Assembly (NCBI GenBank): GCA_022695795.1
Contig: MU404060.1
Coordinates: 366,749 to 430,748, forward strand
Direction of reading: 5' to 3'
From: Biscogniauxia marginata
Lineage: Eukaryota; Ascomycota; Sordariomycetes; Xylariales; Xylariaceae
DNA: 64,000 nucleotides
Shown piece by piece: positions 37,552 through 48,664 of this stretch (position 1 is the stretch's first letter; each line of letters opens with the position of its first letter). Below the pieces are notes generated by a model. That model searched no databases and was not told the DNA's origin. It worked only from the letters and a program-made list of their open reading frames with translations. The translations under genes and the position numbers were made by a program.

Positions 37552-37808
37552 GGGGACTATGTACTAGCTGGATACTTTCGGACAACAACGCCGGAGGGGA
37601 AATTGCGTGCAGCACACGCATCACAATATGGTGTGTATAGTTGCGGTTTTTCTTCTCCCCTCACATCAAGGCGGGTTACGGAGAGAGACGGAGAGAGAGA
37701 GAGAGAGAGGATGAACCAAGTGAAGCGGGAAGCGAACTTTTCCTTTTATTTCTAAAGGCTGATGAAATGATACGATTCAAGAAAAGGCAAAAATTTCACC
37801 TGCCTTAA

Positions 37809-37861
37809 TACCTACCTACCATATCTACCTAAACCTATACCTATACCTCTATACCTACCGT
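37809..37861. repeat. Cluster of TACCTA/CTATACC-type motifs
   Basis: Densest local run of the pyrimidine-biased TACCTA motif found across the intergenic DNA of this window. Confidence 0.6.
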
Positions 37862-38190
37862 AGTGAAAGTGAAAGAGGCTTTTGCGGGTCGTGGGCTGCA
37901 ATGTTCTTCTACCCACTTATCCCCCCTCCTCCTCCTCCTCCTCCTGGTCTGTCTATCAATTTATCTGGGCTCTGATTTTGTTTCGCGGTGTATCTCATAT
38001 AGATTTGGGGGGGAGGCCTTTCTTTTGTTTCTCCCTTCTGAGCATCATTATCTCCCCCCCTTCTCAGCTCACCCTTTGGTGGCTTTCCCTCTGGTCTATC
38101 TCACCACCGTGATAAATAATATGGCATTTCGCATTTGGGGGGAAAAGGAAGGGAGAGGTTGATTGCATAAGCTTGGATATAAGAAAGACG

Positions 38191-38213
38191 AAAAAAAAAA
38201 AAAAAAAAAAAAA
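38191..38213. repeat. Poly-A tract (A23)
   Basis: Uninterrupted run of 23 A on the plus strand in non-coding DNA. Confidence 0.95.
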
Positions 38214-39488
38214 GAGAGAACGAAAGAGGAAATTTCTAATTTGGGGGGGGAGGGAGGTAGGGATGTAGTAGCATTTTCATTTTATTCTGGTCGGAAAGTA
38301 TAAGTCGCGGGAAGTTGAATGACAGGAAAAGGGGAGGGGAGAGAGAGAGAGAGAGAAAGAGAGAGGAAAGAAAAGACGTTGGCTGGTTAGCATGCCCCCC
38401 CCCCCCATATCTTGTCTGTTCATTTCTTGTTCATCTTCTTCTGTGGTATTATCGATGAAGATAAGACGGTGATAATGTCGATGATGATGATGACGACGAC
38501 AACGATGACGATTCATTCATATGGATTATTCTTTGGCATCAAGACTCCTTTTTTTTTGACTTGACTTACATGTAGTGTCGTGGAGAAAAGAAAAAAGAAA
38601 AAAAAAAAGACGTGAAGTCAACCCGGTAGGTAGAGGGTCTTGTTTTTTTTTTCGCATTGGACTGCTCTGTCTACTATGTTGGATTTATGCTCCTCCAAAG
38701 GGGTTTTTTCTATTACTTATTTCCGTTAAATCTAATCCGGGGGTGGTGGTGTTGCTACTCTAATAAGACTTGAGAATTTTCTGTGTACCTACTTAATGTA
38801 TTTTGAATATACTGGCTCTGTCTGGGAGTTTTTCCAAGGTTCTTCTTATTCGTACTCTAAAACCGACAGCATCGCAAAGGAAAGGCAGGGGGAGGAAGGG
38901 GGTCATATATGGTACAGGAACTTGGGTTCCATCTAAGAGACAAGAAAGCGCAAGGCAATGAAACACCTTGTAACAGCGTAGAGGCTTTCTGTTCCATTCT
39001 CCTAGTAAAGAGCTGTCTAGGTTCCGTCTCGCTTGTACTTAAAATCGCCTTGCCAGTTATCGCTCTACATTGCGAGGATAACACAATACGAATAAAGTAA
39101 TGTGTTTTCTGAGTCAATAAGACATCGCACTTTTATTAGGCTATATCTGGTATATTGACTCATGTGCAGATCATTCTACTTCTGGTTATTCCGTGATATA
39201 TGGATATGCTCCTGGGTATCTCTATACTTTTCCGTTTTAAAATGAATCATGAGAATCTGGTTAACATACAGAGGAATAAAAGAAAAAGGAAGGGAAAAGG
39301 GCGTAATAGTAATACATAGGCAGATCATGTCTCCTCATGTTAGCCCACCATGATGCTTTAACCACGCCTAACAGCTGTCATCGAAACCGGCCTTCCCTCG
39401 AGAGCAATGGAACTCCCGCAAGGAATAACGTAGCTGCTCTTGTTACAGCAGTAATGAAGCCGTGCTACCGCCCAGTGATTATTTCCTA

Positions 39489-40621
39489 TTATTCCGTCGG
39501 TGTATTAGACGATGAAGAATTCGATTCCTCAATCTCGTCCGAGCTCTGTCCCATGGAAGAAGCATCTGTAGAGCTTCCATTAGGGCCATCAATCCACGCA
39601 TTAATCCGCTCTTCCATTAGGGAAAGGAGTTCCTGCAGGTAATTCAGCGAAATCCGTATCTGTTCGGGATCGATCAAGGGAGGCGGGCCTATGATAGAGG
39701 TGTAGTAGGTAGTAACGAGCCGAGTAATCACCGCGTATACACGCGCGACAATGTCTTCCGTCACATGATTGTCTTGCAACCACCACATATCACCTAGTGT
39801 GCCTAGGCCTGGAGCTGCCAGAAGTACATCCTAGTGCCTCTTGAGAGCCCTGCCTCCATCCATGGCGAGCAAGCGTTCCTTAAGTGCGATGAAAGGCTGG
39901 GAGAGTGCTACGCAAGCGGCGCATGCGAGAGTCGCTAGCAGTTGCCATGCGACCCAGATCAGCGACGCACCCCACGGCGCCACAAACTTTAGGAACTGGT
40001 CGATCTGATAGTGGTCCTCCTGGCCCTTGATGAAGTATCGCCTAGACCGCTCGAGTGCAAAGTCATCATCTTGGCCAGGCTGTCGCTGCGAGGGGTCGAT
40101 AGGCTGGCTGTTCCCGTCGACGGGCAGATGCACTAGTTCGAGGACTGTCACGAGCTTCACGTCGGCCTTCCAAAGGGAGAAAGGCACGAACCACAGCGTG
40201 AAAACCTGGCGGATAGTGACGTAGAGTAGATTGCTGTTCTTATCGAAACCTTAGGCTCATTATATCAGCCCGCGCTCAATTAGATATCGAATAGTATTAG
40301 GGTTATATGGGAGTGCTTGGGTTAGGGGGAGACAGGTCAGCTGACCCGAGACGTAGACTTACTGGCTGAGTCGATGGCGAGCTGAATCTCGGGGCTCAGG
40401 ATACGGTACCACTGGTAGATCAGTTGTAGCAGCCAGCGCGAGTTGAGGGTCCACGATGTGAAGGGGACCTGGAGGTTGTCGAAAGATGGGACTCGGCAGA
40501 AGGGGTGGGTGAAGTATGCGTTGGGCAGGAAGTAGTCGTTCAACGCCTTCTCCTGGTCTTCTCGAGTGCCCTGGGTCAAGGCCGTGATGACGCCCGGGAT
40601 CCTTGCGTCCGGACGATCCAT
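39489..40621 (-). CDS. SigF-like NTF2-like domain membrane protein (in-frame TAG at 39831-39833)
   Basis: Two exons to the first stop: 40363-40621 and 39831-40249, intron 113 nt (GTAAGT, AAG acceptor), 225 residues. The body (LPNAYFTHPFCRVPS, LLYVTIRQVFTLWFVPFSLW, LVTVLELVHLP) fits the fungal SigF-like NTF2-fold family of unknown role. A hydrophobic segment near 179-205 suggests a C-terminal membrane anchor. The frame ends at TAG (39831-39833), yet beyond it the same frame stays open for 113 codons to a second stop at 39489, reading DVLLAAPGLGTLGDMWWLQ at first and ending in a Ser/Asn/Glu-rich tail. So either the protein stops at 225, the downstream 99-codon frame (ATG at 39788) is a separate small gene, or a CAG-to-TAG change or readthrough joins them. 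The coordinates cover both parts. Confidence 0.72.
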
Positions 40622-41605
40622 GCTGATTCTTGAGAGAAATTGGAGATGAGTTTATGTACGAAAGTGGTTTTCGACAAGCCTTTGTCGATTTCCCCCAGAA
40701 GCGCCACAATATTAATATGAGGTAGGTAGTTGGGCGTTGGTTTGGGATTTCAGCAGAATTGAGATTTTGTAAAGGTTTGGGAAGCAGTCGAGGGTTTGGT
40801 GTTGAAGAGAGAAGTTGACTTGGACGAATTGGATCAACGTCGGGCTCATGATGATGTCATGGATCAATTGTGATTTGTTCAGCTTCACAAGAAAGGGAAA
40901 GTCCCACTGGCATGTGAAACGGGGCGCGACTTGAATCGCTCCTTACATCTATCAAACGGATTAAAACTACCAGAAAGAACTGAAGGTACATTGCAACTGC
41001 GCTTAGCGCCATCTGATGAGCAAGAAACAGAGTATACTACGCCTTCTATCTTGAGGCTCCACTTTAGACCTTTACCAATAATGTCGAGTAAAGTACCTAG
41101 GTATAAATCTTATATTGGACATATAAACCTCCGTCTCACAGGAAGAAAGTGTCATTGGTGATCCATATTATCATACAAAACTAATAGATAGCCAGCCATA
41201 GATAAATATTCTAACCTAACATGTCTTGGCAGGCTATATCACACGTAAAAAAAGAGGGGACTCTCCCTCTCAAGAAATACATGTCCCCATCGTGTACCAA
41301 GAATAGGGAGCTCCGTACGTCCTATTCGCATATCCCGTATGGAGAGCCGCATTATTCCAAGGCCCACGCTTGTGTGTGACGGGATCTCCATAAGTCGGAT
41401 CCACATCGTACCATAGTACCATACCGTACGCGTGCCGATCATTCATTCATCTCATCCTTCATATGAGTCTCATGGAATCTGGAACCCGCGGGCCCCCCCT
41501 CATCAGTTAGTCTGTCCGTCAAATAGACAGTAAATACGTCCCAGTCCGACAGTCAATCTCATTTTTCTTTATTTTATGTATTTATTCTTCCGTTTGTCTC
41601 CCCTT
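40622..41605. other. Intergenic region
   Basis: Upstream flank of the SigF-like gene and 3' flank of the next minus-strand gene. No supported coding sequence. Confidence 0.65.
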
Positions 41606-42592
41606 TCACCTCCGCGGGCCGCTCCTCCTACGATTCACGTCCCGCGCGGCCCCCTCGCCGCCCGAGTACCGGTACGTGCTGCCGCCGCTCCTGCGGTCGC
41701 TGCTCCGCCGGCTCGGGCCGCGGCTCAGGTCGCGGCTCAGGTCGCGGCTCAGGTCGCGGCGTCGGGGCGGGGGGCTGTGCTCCTCGATGACCACGACCTC
41801 GTCCTCCTCGGACGAGTCCGAGTCGCTCTGGGGCCGGCGGCGCTGCTGCTGATGCGGCGGGGGCACGCGGATGGGCGGTGGGCGGGGCGGACGGCTGAAG
41901 CTGCGGCTGCGGCTCCGGCTCCGGCTCAGGCTGCTCAGCGATCGGGACCGGGGCCTGGACCGGGATCTAGACGGGTGCTCCTCGACGATGATCTGGTCGG
42001 GCTCGGGGGCGAGCGGGACGCGGACGGGCACGGGCACGGGCACGACGCGCTCGCGCTCGCGGCGGATCTCGACCGTCTCCCGCCGGTGGTGGTGGTGCTG
42101 GTGGTGGTTGGGGTCCGACGACTGCGACGAGTGCGAGTGGCGCTTGTGCTGCTTGCTGTGCCGGTGCTTGTGGCGGTGCACGCGCGGGCGCGAGTGCCGC
42201 GACACCACCGACGCCGAGCCGACGCCGCTCAGCGAGCCGAGGACGCGGGCGCGGGCGCCGCCGCCGCCGCGCGAGTCCTCCGTCACCACCGTCGTCGTGG
42301 CGTCGGTCGCGGTCGCGGTGCCGACCGCGAACACGCCCGGCCCCAGGTTCACGCACCAGTATATCACCCACAGCAGGAGCAGGAAGGCGGCGACCGAGCC
42401 CAGCACGATGCCGGCCACCGCCCCGGGGGACGGGTTCGTGGTCCCGCCGCCGTAGCCCTCGGGCACCGTGTCGACGTCCGTCGCCAGGCGGGGGAGGATG
42501 CGCGAGGCGAGGGCGGCGGTGGTGGTCGAGTAGATCGATCGAGCGTGTAGGGCGGCGCGTGCAGCGTCGCGCGGCGGTAAGAGAGGCGGCAT
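41606..42592 (-). CDS. Single-pass membrane protein with RS/His-rich cytosolic tail
   Basis: Intronless, 328 residues, very GC-rich. A short N-terminal ectodomain is followed by one strong transmembrane segment near 58-81 (AVAGIVLGSVAAFLLLLWVI), then a long low-complexity tail with a His-rich stretch (NHHQHHHHRRE), a Val-Pro dipeptide run, many RS/SR dipeptides, an acidic patch (DSSEEDEVVVIEE) and three LSRD repeats. The layout resembles the many fungal one-helix proteins with disordered tails whose role (wall sensing, scaffolding) is mostly undefined. There is no convincing signal peptide, so topology is uncertain. The opposite strand is also open because of codon bias and is not a gene. Existence as a gene is likely; function unknown. 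Confidence 0.75.
   Translation of the reverse strand: MPPLLPPRDAARAALHARSIYSTTTAALASRILPRLATDVDTVPEGYGGGTTNPSPGAVAGIVLGSVAAFLLLLWVIYWCVNLGPGVFAVGTATATDATTTVVTEDSRGGGGARARVLGSLSGVGSASVVSRHSRPRVHRHKHRHSKQHKRHSHSSQSSDPNHHQHHHHRRETVEIRRERERVVPVPVPVRVPLAPEPDQIIVEEHPSRSRSRPRSRSLSSLSRSRSRSRSFSRPPRPPPIRVPPPHQQQRRRPQSDSDSSEEDEVVVIEEHSPPPRRRDLSRDLSRDLSRGPSRRSSDRRSGGSTYRYSGGEGAARDVNRRRSGPRR
41720..41762. repeat. 12-bp tandem repeat in the RS-rich tail
   Basis: Three full copies of CGGCTCAGGTCG plus a partial one; in the coding (minus) direction they make the LSRD-LSRD-LSRD peptide repeat. Confidence 0.85.
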
Positions 42593-43274
42593 CGCAAGAG
42601 AATGGATGGATGGGCTTCGATGCTCAAGGTTGGCTAGAGAGTATGCTCTTTTGGTCTCTACTTGGGACTCATTCGGTCGGGACGGTTTAGTCGTAAAGAT
42701 GGGTGGTTCTGGGAAAGCAAGGGGGGAAATATGCTACAAATAAAATAATAAAATAGTAATAGTATCCTGTGTTAATTCCGGATTGCGGTGTGAGGTGGCC
42801 TTGTTGTCGTGGCAGAGTCGTTGACCGATTGTTGTTGGGTTTACGCAGCGGGAGTAAGTCGGGCGTATTTTCGCACTTCTCCTCCGCGCGTGCATGTGCA
42901 AAAGGCGAATGTTCCCTAATGAGGAGCCTCTGTATGTCGCAATGATTTGATCTCAATAATTCGACGGGATGCGATGAACGACCGGGCGAAAGCAAGAAAG
43001 CATGATCATTACCCCCGGCAGAGGTGGGATAGGATGGAAGATGCGACGAGGCATCGTGGCCAAGGAAGAGCAAAGGAAAAGTAGTGGTGGTTATGCTTAA
43101 GTTCAAATATCACTCTAAGTTGGCCATTCGGGAGGCTGGAGAGACTAGGGCAGTTTGGGGTCACCAACTAAGCAGGTTACCTAAGGTTACCTAGTTCCTC
43201 TATCACGCTAGCTTCATGTTGGCCCGGCCATCTTTTTCCCCTCCAACCTCCTTCATGTTCAACACGAACAATCA

Positions 43275-43300
43275 AATACATAGAATTAATTCTATGTATT
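43275..43300. other. Perfect 26-bp palindrome
   Basis: AATACATAGAATT followed directly by its reverse complement, with no spacer. Confidence 0.9.
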
Positions 43301-44991
43301 GATGTAGGTACATAGTCTATTCAACCTGGTTCTCTGTCCACCGCCTGATCAATATGTAGCAGTAACTCAACAAGGGAGCGAACAACAACAACTCGCAGCG
43401 AACAATGTAACGCAGGTTGGCGGTGGGCAAAGGTTGATGTGTCAGATCAATAGATCTCGACAATTGTAGGTATTTGGTTCCTGGTGCTCCTCTAGGATTG
43501 AAGCCGGAGGCCTAGGGAGGTTTTGTTTCCTTGATTGAAACCCGCTTTTCCAACCGACCTTGCATGGGTTACTTACAGTACACACCTACATACCTACCTA
43601 GGTACATACTCTTCTGTGCATGCATTGCGTGCGTGCGATAGCGTCCGACAACGAAACGGAGCCCAACTTGGTTGATTTATGAGTGAACAATTGAAGATTC
43701 CGGGTCTCCAGTTATAATGAATTCCATCCTGCAATCTAACTTATAAATGAAAATATATCATGGGCATTAATAGGTTTTCCAGGTTAACTTATTGCTCATA
43801 TAAGTAGTTTACGCATATACTTATTATCGACTATAACTGAAGTATAATTGAACTGGCACGTACTACTATACCATTTACAGCTTTAACTGGGGTAGCTTTA
43901 TCTTTAAAACCACGTAGACAGTCCTGTGGGGCTCTTATACTTAGAGGTGTTAATGTTGAGTTTAACTAGTTACTTTACGTACCTAAACTATTGAACAAAT
44001 ATACTAGTACCCAAAGAAATAACCATCCAAGGAAATATAGGTAACTTCTTACTATACTGTATATACTTATAACCTTACGATACCTAAAGAAATCAACAAA
44101 AACCTCAACTCCCTCAACCCCCCTCGTTAGAATTATGTATGCTATTCAGACGCGGTTTCACAATCAATATATGCATTAAGCATGGTTGCCGGTGAGTCAC
44201 CTGATAGCGCGACATGAGAAACGCAAGCTGAGCCAACCATCGCGATCCGTGCCCCGCAAGCCGCTGCATGAATCGTAATGGATCCGAGGTGGACTGTGAG
44301 GGGAGCGGGGAAGAAAGATATGGTGTACATACCAGGTATCTCATACCCGGACATTTACAATCCAGATTAGATGGGCAAGGTGTGCAATCTACCTCCTACG
44401 TGGTATCTAAGATAACTCTGTTTGGCGGGGATAAGTCCCGCTCCATGTACCAACACGGATCCAGAGGTCAATGTCTGAGCAACTGAACGCAGCTCGCCTT
44501 CCCTCACTCTTTGCCCGCGTCAGAAAGAGTCAAAGTATTCTATGTATATTGCCTATCTACCTACGTGATAACCTGATAACTTGCCCAAGTTATGTAATAG
44601 GTAGACTATTCTGAGCTGAAAAAGAAAAAGAAAAAAAGAAGCTAGGTAGTGTCCACAAAAAAAGTGCAAGCAAAGCTATTCGGCTTTCCCGGGAGGATAA
44701 ACGCCGCGAGGCGGAAGCAGGTACGGGTACCCCCCAGATCATGTATGTAAGAAAGCGGTCACATATGCGGGCGGACGGCGTTCGGGGCGAAGGGGACAAG
44801 AAATCCCCGAGGAGCTTGTTGATCTCGACTCGGAAAGTGTTCGGGCACATTATCAGACGTCTCATCTATCATTCACAATGCCTAGGTAGGGTACATAAAA
44901 GGAGGACTTATATATCCCTAACCTACCTGGGTTAGATATATTGCTTCCCGATTCGCTACCATCAAGATACACACAGACACACAAAACCCCC

Positions 44992-45015
<24 letters not shown>
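44992..45015. repeat. (AT)n microsatellite
   Basis: Twelve AT units, about 140 bp upstream of the start codon of the GFA-type gene. Confidence 0.95.
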
Positions 45016-45023
<8 letters not shown>

Positions 45024-45151
45024 CTTCACCCCCCTACTTATAAAACCCTATTCTTCCCCATCCAGATTTTCTTCTTCTTCTTCTCGATACCATTACGTAC
45101 CTACCTAGTTCGTATTGCCAAGCACACAAACCCAACCCGCACAAAAACGTC

Positions 45152-46498
45152 ATGTCGGAGCAGCAAGCGCCGGCGCCAGCACCGCCCCTCAAGACGTACC
45201 GCGGCAACTGCCACTGCGGCGCCTACGTGTACGAGGTCACGATCCCCGAGATCACGAGCGTGGGCCGCTGCCGCTGCAGCATCTGCTCCAAGAGCGGGGC
45301 GCTGTGGAAGTACGTCGACGACTTCGACGCGAACCTGCGGTTCGTCAAGGGGGACCCGGCCGCGCTGGCCGGCTACACGTTCGGCAACAAGAATTCCCCG
45401 TATAAGGTAAGCAGGTTTGATTAGTTGGTTGGTTGGCCGGTCAGGAAACTATGTTTTGATATATATATATGATATACTAATCGGTATTGGGGAAATTTTC
45501 CTCTAATCTAGATTTGTCCCCATTGTGGAGTCTCGTTCCTGCTCACCGGGAGATTCGGCCCATCTGGGCCGGAGGTGCGAGGAGTCAATGTACGTATGCC
45601 CGCAAGTATACCAAGAGGAAGAGACTGCTTATCGCGTCCTCTAAGATACGAACTTTCCAATACGGGCAAGGCGTAGATGTATGGACATTAGATATCACAA
45701 CGTTAGTAACCATTTGCCTCTAAAGTTGATGTCTCTCCCTTTTTGTATTCTCTCTCTCTCATTTAAAGAGACTAATCTGCATATCCCCTCGCCTAGCGGC
45801 CCGGACGCTTCCTCTCTTCCTCCGGCCTACGAACCCGCCAAGTATACAGGTCCCGAGCCCACGGCCGACGTCGAGGGGGGCAAGCTATACACGGGAAGTT
45901 GCCACTGCGGCGCCGTCCGGGTAGCCCTGAAATCCAAGCCGCTCGACAAGACATACGAGGGATCTATTACCGAATGCAACTGCAGCCATTGCTCTAGAGT
46001 GGGTTTTTGTCTTTTGGCCGTCTAGACGAGGTCCGCCGGACTTGGGCACATGAAAACTGACGAGTGACAATAGCACGCCGGCATATGGGCCTACCCGCAT
46101 AAAGACCAGATCGCAATACAGGGCGAGGAGAACCTCGTGCCCTATGTCTTCGGGACGAAGGTCAGTATCCTATTCTTTCCCTCGCTTGGTCCCAAAACAA
46201 TTCTTCGAGAACAGCCCCGCGTATAGAATAACTGCTAATTCGACTATGCGGCATGTATCATTAGGCCTGGGGCAAGTATTTCTGTAAGCACTGCGGTATT
46301 CTAGTATACAACGCGGTACAGCCCATCAGCGATGAGCAGCTGGCGAGCATGTCGGAAGAGGCCAAGAAGTGGACTCTAGGCGGAAGTCACTTGAAGCCGC
46401 TCAATCTGAGGGTTTTAGACGACTTCGATGTCTATAGTCTGAATATAGGAAGGGCCGACGGATACAATAGTATCAAGCCAACCTATGTCAATCCATAG
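45152..46498 (+). CDS. Tandem GFA/CENP-V domain zinc protein
   Basis: A 303-residue protein with two copies of the GFA (glutathione-dependent formaldehyde-activating / CENP-V) zinc fold. Six exons: 45152-45406, 45512-45589, 45646-45701, 45797-45998, 46074-46160, 46265-46498; introns 56-105 nt, phases agree. First domain: NCHCGAYVYE, CRCSICSKSG and ICPHCG supply the zinc cysteines. Second domain: SCHCGAVRVA, CNCSHCSR and CKHCGI repeat the same pattern, separated by a Pro/Glu linker. Single GFA domains bind structural and catalytic zinc and are annotated as glutathione-dependent or general detoxification enzymes; the real substrate of most fungal members is unknown. Every exon joins a zinc-ligand segment, which supports the splice model. 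Confidence 0.9.
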
Positions 46499-46736
46499 GA
46501 TGCGGACGTGAAGCATGGCGAAGGTCATCTTGGCTATTCAAATTTAGTTGTCTGCCAGAAAAATTAGGATTTGCACATGTAAAATATGCAACAAATCTCC
46601 AATATCTCCGCGGACACCAAGTTTTGTGAACCAAGTATGCGAAAATGTGAATTTCTCAAGATTATTCTTGACCCTCCTCGAGCTCACATGTCGTCTGACC
46701 AGGTAGGCCAAAATTGTTTCGAGTGTCGCTGGCTTA

Positions 46737-48214
46737 TTACGTCTCTGCTTCTTTCTGGGCGCATTCAAGGAGTATGTTGCCTTTCTTGTACCGAGCCTTA
46801 TCCCAGCTTGGGTTTCCATCATCGTCAAACTCGGCCCACTCAAAGTACGAGCAGTGCTCCCTCCCAGGAGCATTGCCGCCGTGGCACATCCAAAAGTATC
46901 TGCCGCGGTTCTCTTTTTTCCTTTGGACTGTCCTCAGAATCGCCGGCAGGCTACACTTGCACCTTAGCGTGTACTTGGGGTTGAAGATTGGTTTGTAGTC
47001 ACGGTATGTGACATTGATGCGTATGTTGCCTGCGATTGGATGAGGGTCGATTGCTTGAGTTGGAGCGATACTATGCTTCCATTCCTCCTGCATCTCGGCA
47101 TGCATTACCAGGAGCGAGTTGTGCGGGAGGTGGATGGAGATTTGACCCTCTGCATCGGGATCATCTGCAGGGTTGTTGTCGGTATCTTTGGGCACTATAC
47201 GTCGGACTCGGAATTCTCGCGCTACGCCGAGGGACAACGACCCAATTATCGCACGAGGGCCAAGATAAGTTAAATGATCACTATGGTAGCCGACATTTTC
47301 TTGGGGCCCGTTATAACAGTTAACAAAAGCAGCATTTGGGGACCATGGATCCGGAGACTGATATTTCAGCTTCTTCCCCCCGGGATATCGAGTTGCGATG
47401 CGATACTGGATCTCTTTATTTACTGCGTCCTGAACTCTTGGCCTTACGCGTAAAAGCTGAGGCGTAATTTGCCGAACATCCTGAGATGAATAAGCATCGG
47501 GTTTCGAGATAAGAGGTAGTTCCTTAACATCTTTCAGGTGTCTCAAGGGGAGGAATTTGGGGGGAGGGGGGAAATCACATCTTAGCCGTCTCTACACGTT
47601 CACATGGTACTAACCTTCAAACGAACGCCGTTGTAAAAGTAATCATGCTTTTGGGTGTTGATCTCTGCTTCGGTTGCCACGTAGAAACTTGAGGTGTGAT
47701 GGCTCTGGACGATATTGTCAAATAGCTTGAAAGTGATCTTTTCAAACGACTTTGCCTCGTCCAACATCTCGCGCAACAGATCATCAGCCTCGTCCTGCGG
47801 GAGGAAATTATGAATGATGCTGCAGGGAGTGTGCTCGGCTATATCCTCTGGGTCGTAGAGGCGTAACGTTGTCCCCTTCTTAGAAAGCAGCTTTGCTTTC
47901 TTGGGCGATGTTGACCTATCATCGGTTGAAGACCTAGGTGCAAAGGACCTGAGGGATGCTTGATATCCTACCACGGCGCCGGCCCGCCGTTTCCTTGCGG
48001 GTTCCGGTTCGTCATTGACTAAAGATGCAGAGGCTGCCTCGACAGACCCATCGTGTGTGAGAAGAGCTTCGATTAGTGGTTCCTGGCCAAAATTGGGAAA
48101 TAGAGAAGCGAGCATGGCTAACTTCACATCTGTAGACTCGTCCTCATCCTCAGGTGCCGGTTCCCGTGTGGAGGTCGATCCGCGCTTGGTCCCCCTCCTC
48201 AGGAAAGTGTCCAT
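46737..48214 (-). CDS. AlkB-like 2OG-Fe(II) dioxygenase with CUE domain and GRF zinc finger
   Basis: Predicted alkylation-repair type dioxygenase of 461 residues. Two exons: 47615-48214 and 46737-47522, intron 92 nt, phase 0. Order of parts: N-terminal CUE-like ubiquitin-binding domain (about 29-66, LAMLASLFPNFGQEPLIEAL); disordered basic region with a possible nuclear signal (RKRRAG, SPKKAKLL); AlkB core with the iron ligands H280-x-D282 and H350, and the 2-oxoglutarate arginines in RINVTYR (368-374); C-terminal GRF zinc finger (C388, C390, C413, C424 with GRYFWMC). AlkB enzymes remove methyl groups from DNA or RNA by oxidation; GRF fingers bind nucleic acid. Together this points to nuclear repair of alkylated DNA linked to ubiquitin signals; the substrate is inferred. 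Its start lies about 450 bp from that of the divergent pex7. Confidence 0.92.
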
Positions 48215-48664
48215 AGTGAACTTGATGTCTGATGTTTTGTCGCGACTTAATCAGTTTGGGGTTAACTTGATTAAGTACATACCGGAGTTTTGAAGAATTA
48301 ATCAGGCTCCAAAATGCTCCCACCCGACTTCTTACTATTTAGTCTCTTGCGACCTATGGTATGTAATTGATCTAACCTTAGCTGAGTAGTAGAGGTTGTT
48401 AGTGAAACATTACAGAGGAAGTTTCCGAAGTTGCAGGGAGCACCCTGGCGGCAAGCTAACCCTACTGTAGTATAGTGCGATACCTGGATGGTACATATTT
48501 TGTATGCAGATTACCTAAGACGGTTACCCACCCTCTTTAAAAGCCGAGGCTCTACTTGTGTCAAGCTGCATCGTCATCGCAATTCGGCTTTTCTACACAA
48601 TGATTCTTCTATATTGCGGTCCCTCGGACCGTTAGTTGATGCCACCTGCCATTATTCCGGGACC
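48215..48664. promoter_or_regulatory. Shared divergent promoter region of the AlkB-like gene and pex7
   Basis: A 450-bp gap between two start codons pointing away from each other; no coding content seen. No specific element is assigned. Confidence 0.55.

Larger units (their letters stand above)
37341..39488. other. Convergent intergenic region
   Basis: 3' flanks of the Zn2Cys6 gene and the minus-strand SigF-like locus. No coding signal; rich in homopolymer and simple-sequence tracts (GA runs near 37690 and 38341, A23 at 38191, C12 at 38395, a TACCTA cluster at 37809-37860). Confidence 0.65.
42593..45151. other. Divergent intergenic region
   Basis: No supported gene. Between 43560 and 45120 it is rich in TACCTA/TAGGTA motifs and AT tracts. 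It contains the perfect palindrome at 43275-43300 and an (AT)n run at 44992-45015 just upstream of the GFA-type gene. A roughly 100-codon plus-strand frame around 44640-44938 reads basic (RKRSHMRADGVRGEGDKKS) but has no ATG in a convincing position and no recognisable family. Confidence 0.55.

Noticed and set aside
41576..42550. Long open frames on the strand opposite the RS-rich membrane protein (324 and 194 codons)
   Set aside because: They mirror a GC-rich repetitive gene; the peptides are Ala/Arg/Val runs with no domain, while the minus frame has a clear membrane segment and structured repeats.
42687..43106. 139-codon minus-strand frame upstream of the RS-rich protein
   Set aside because: No domain, odd composition and position in a probable 5' UTR or promoter.
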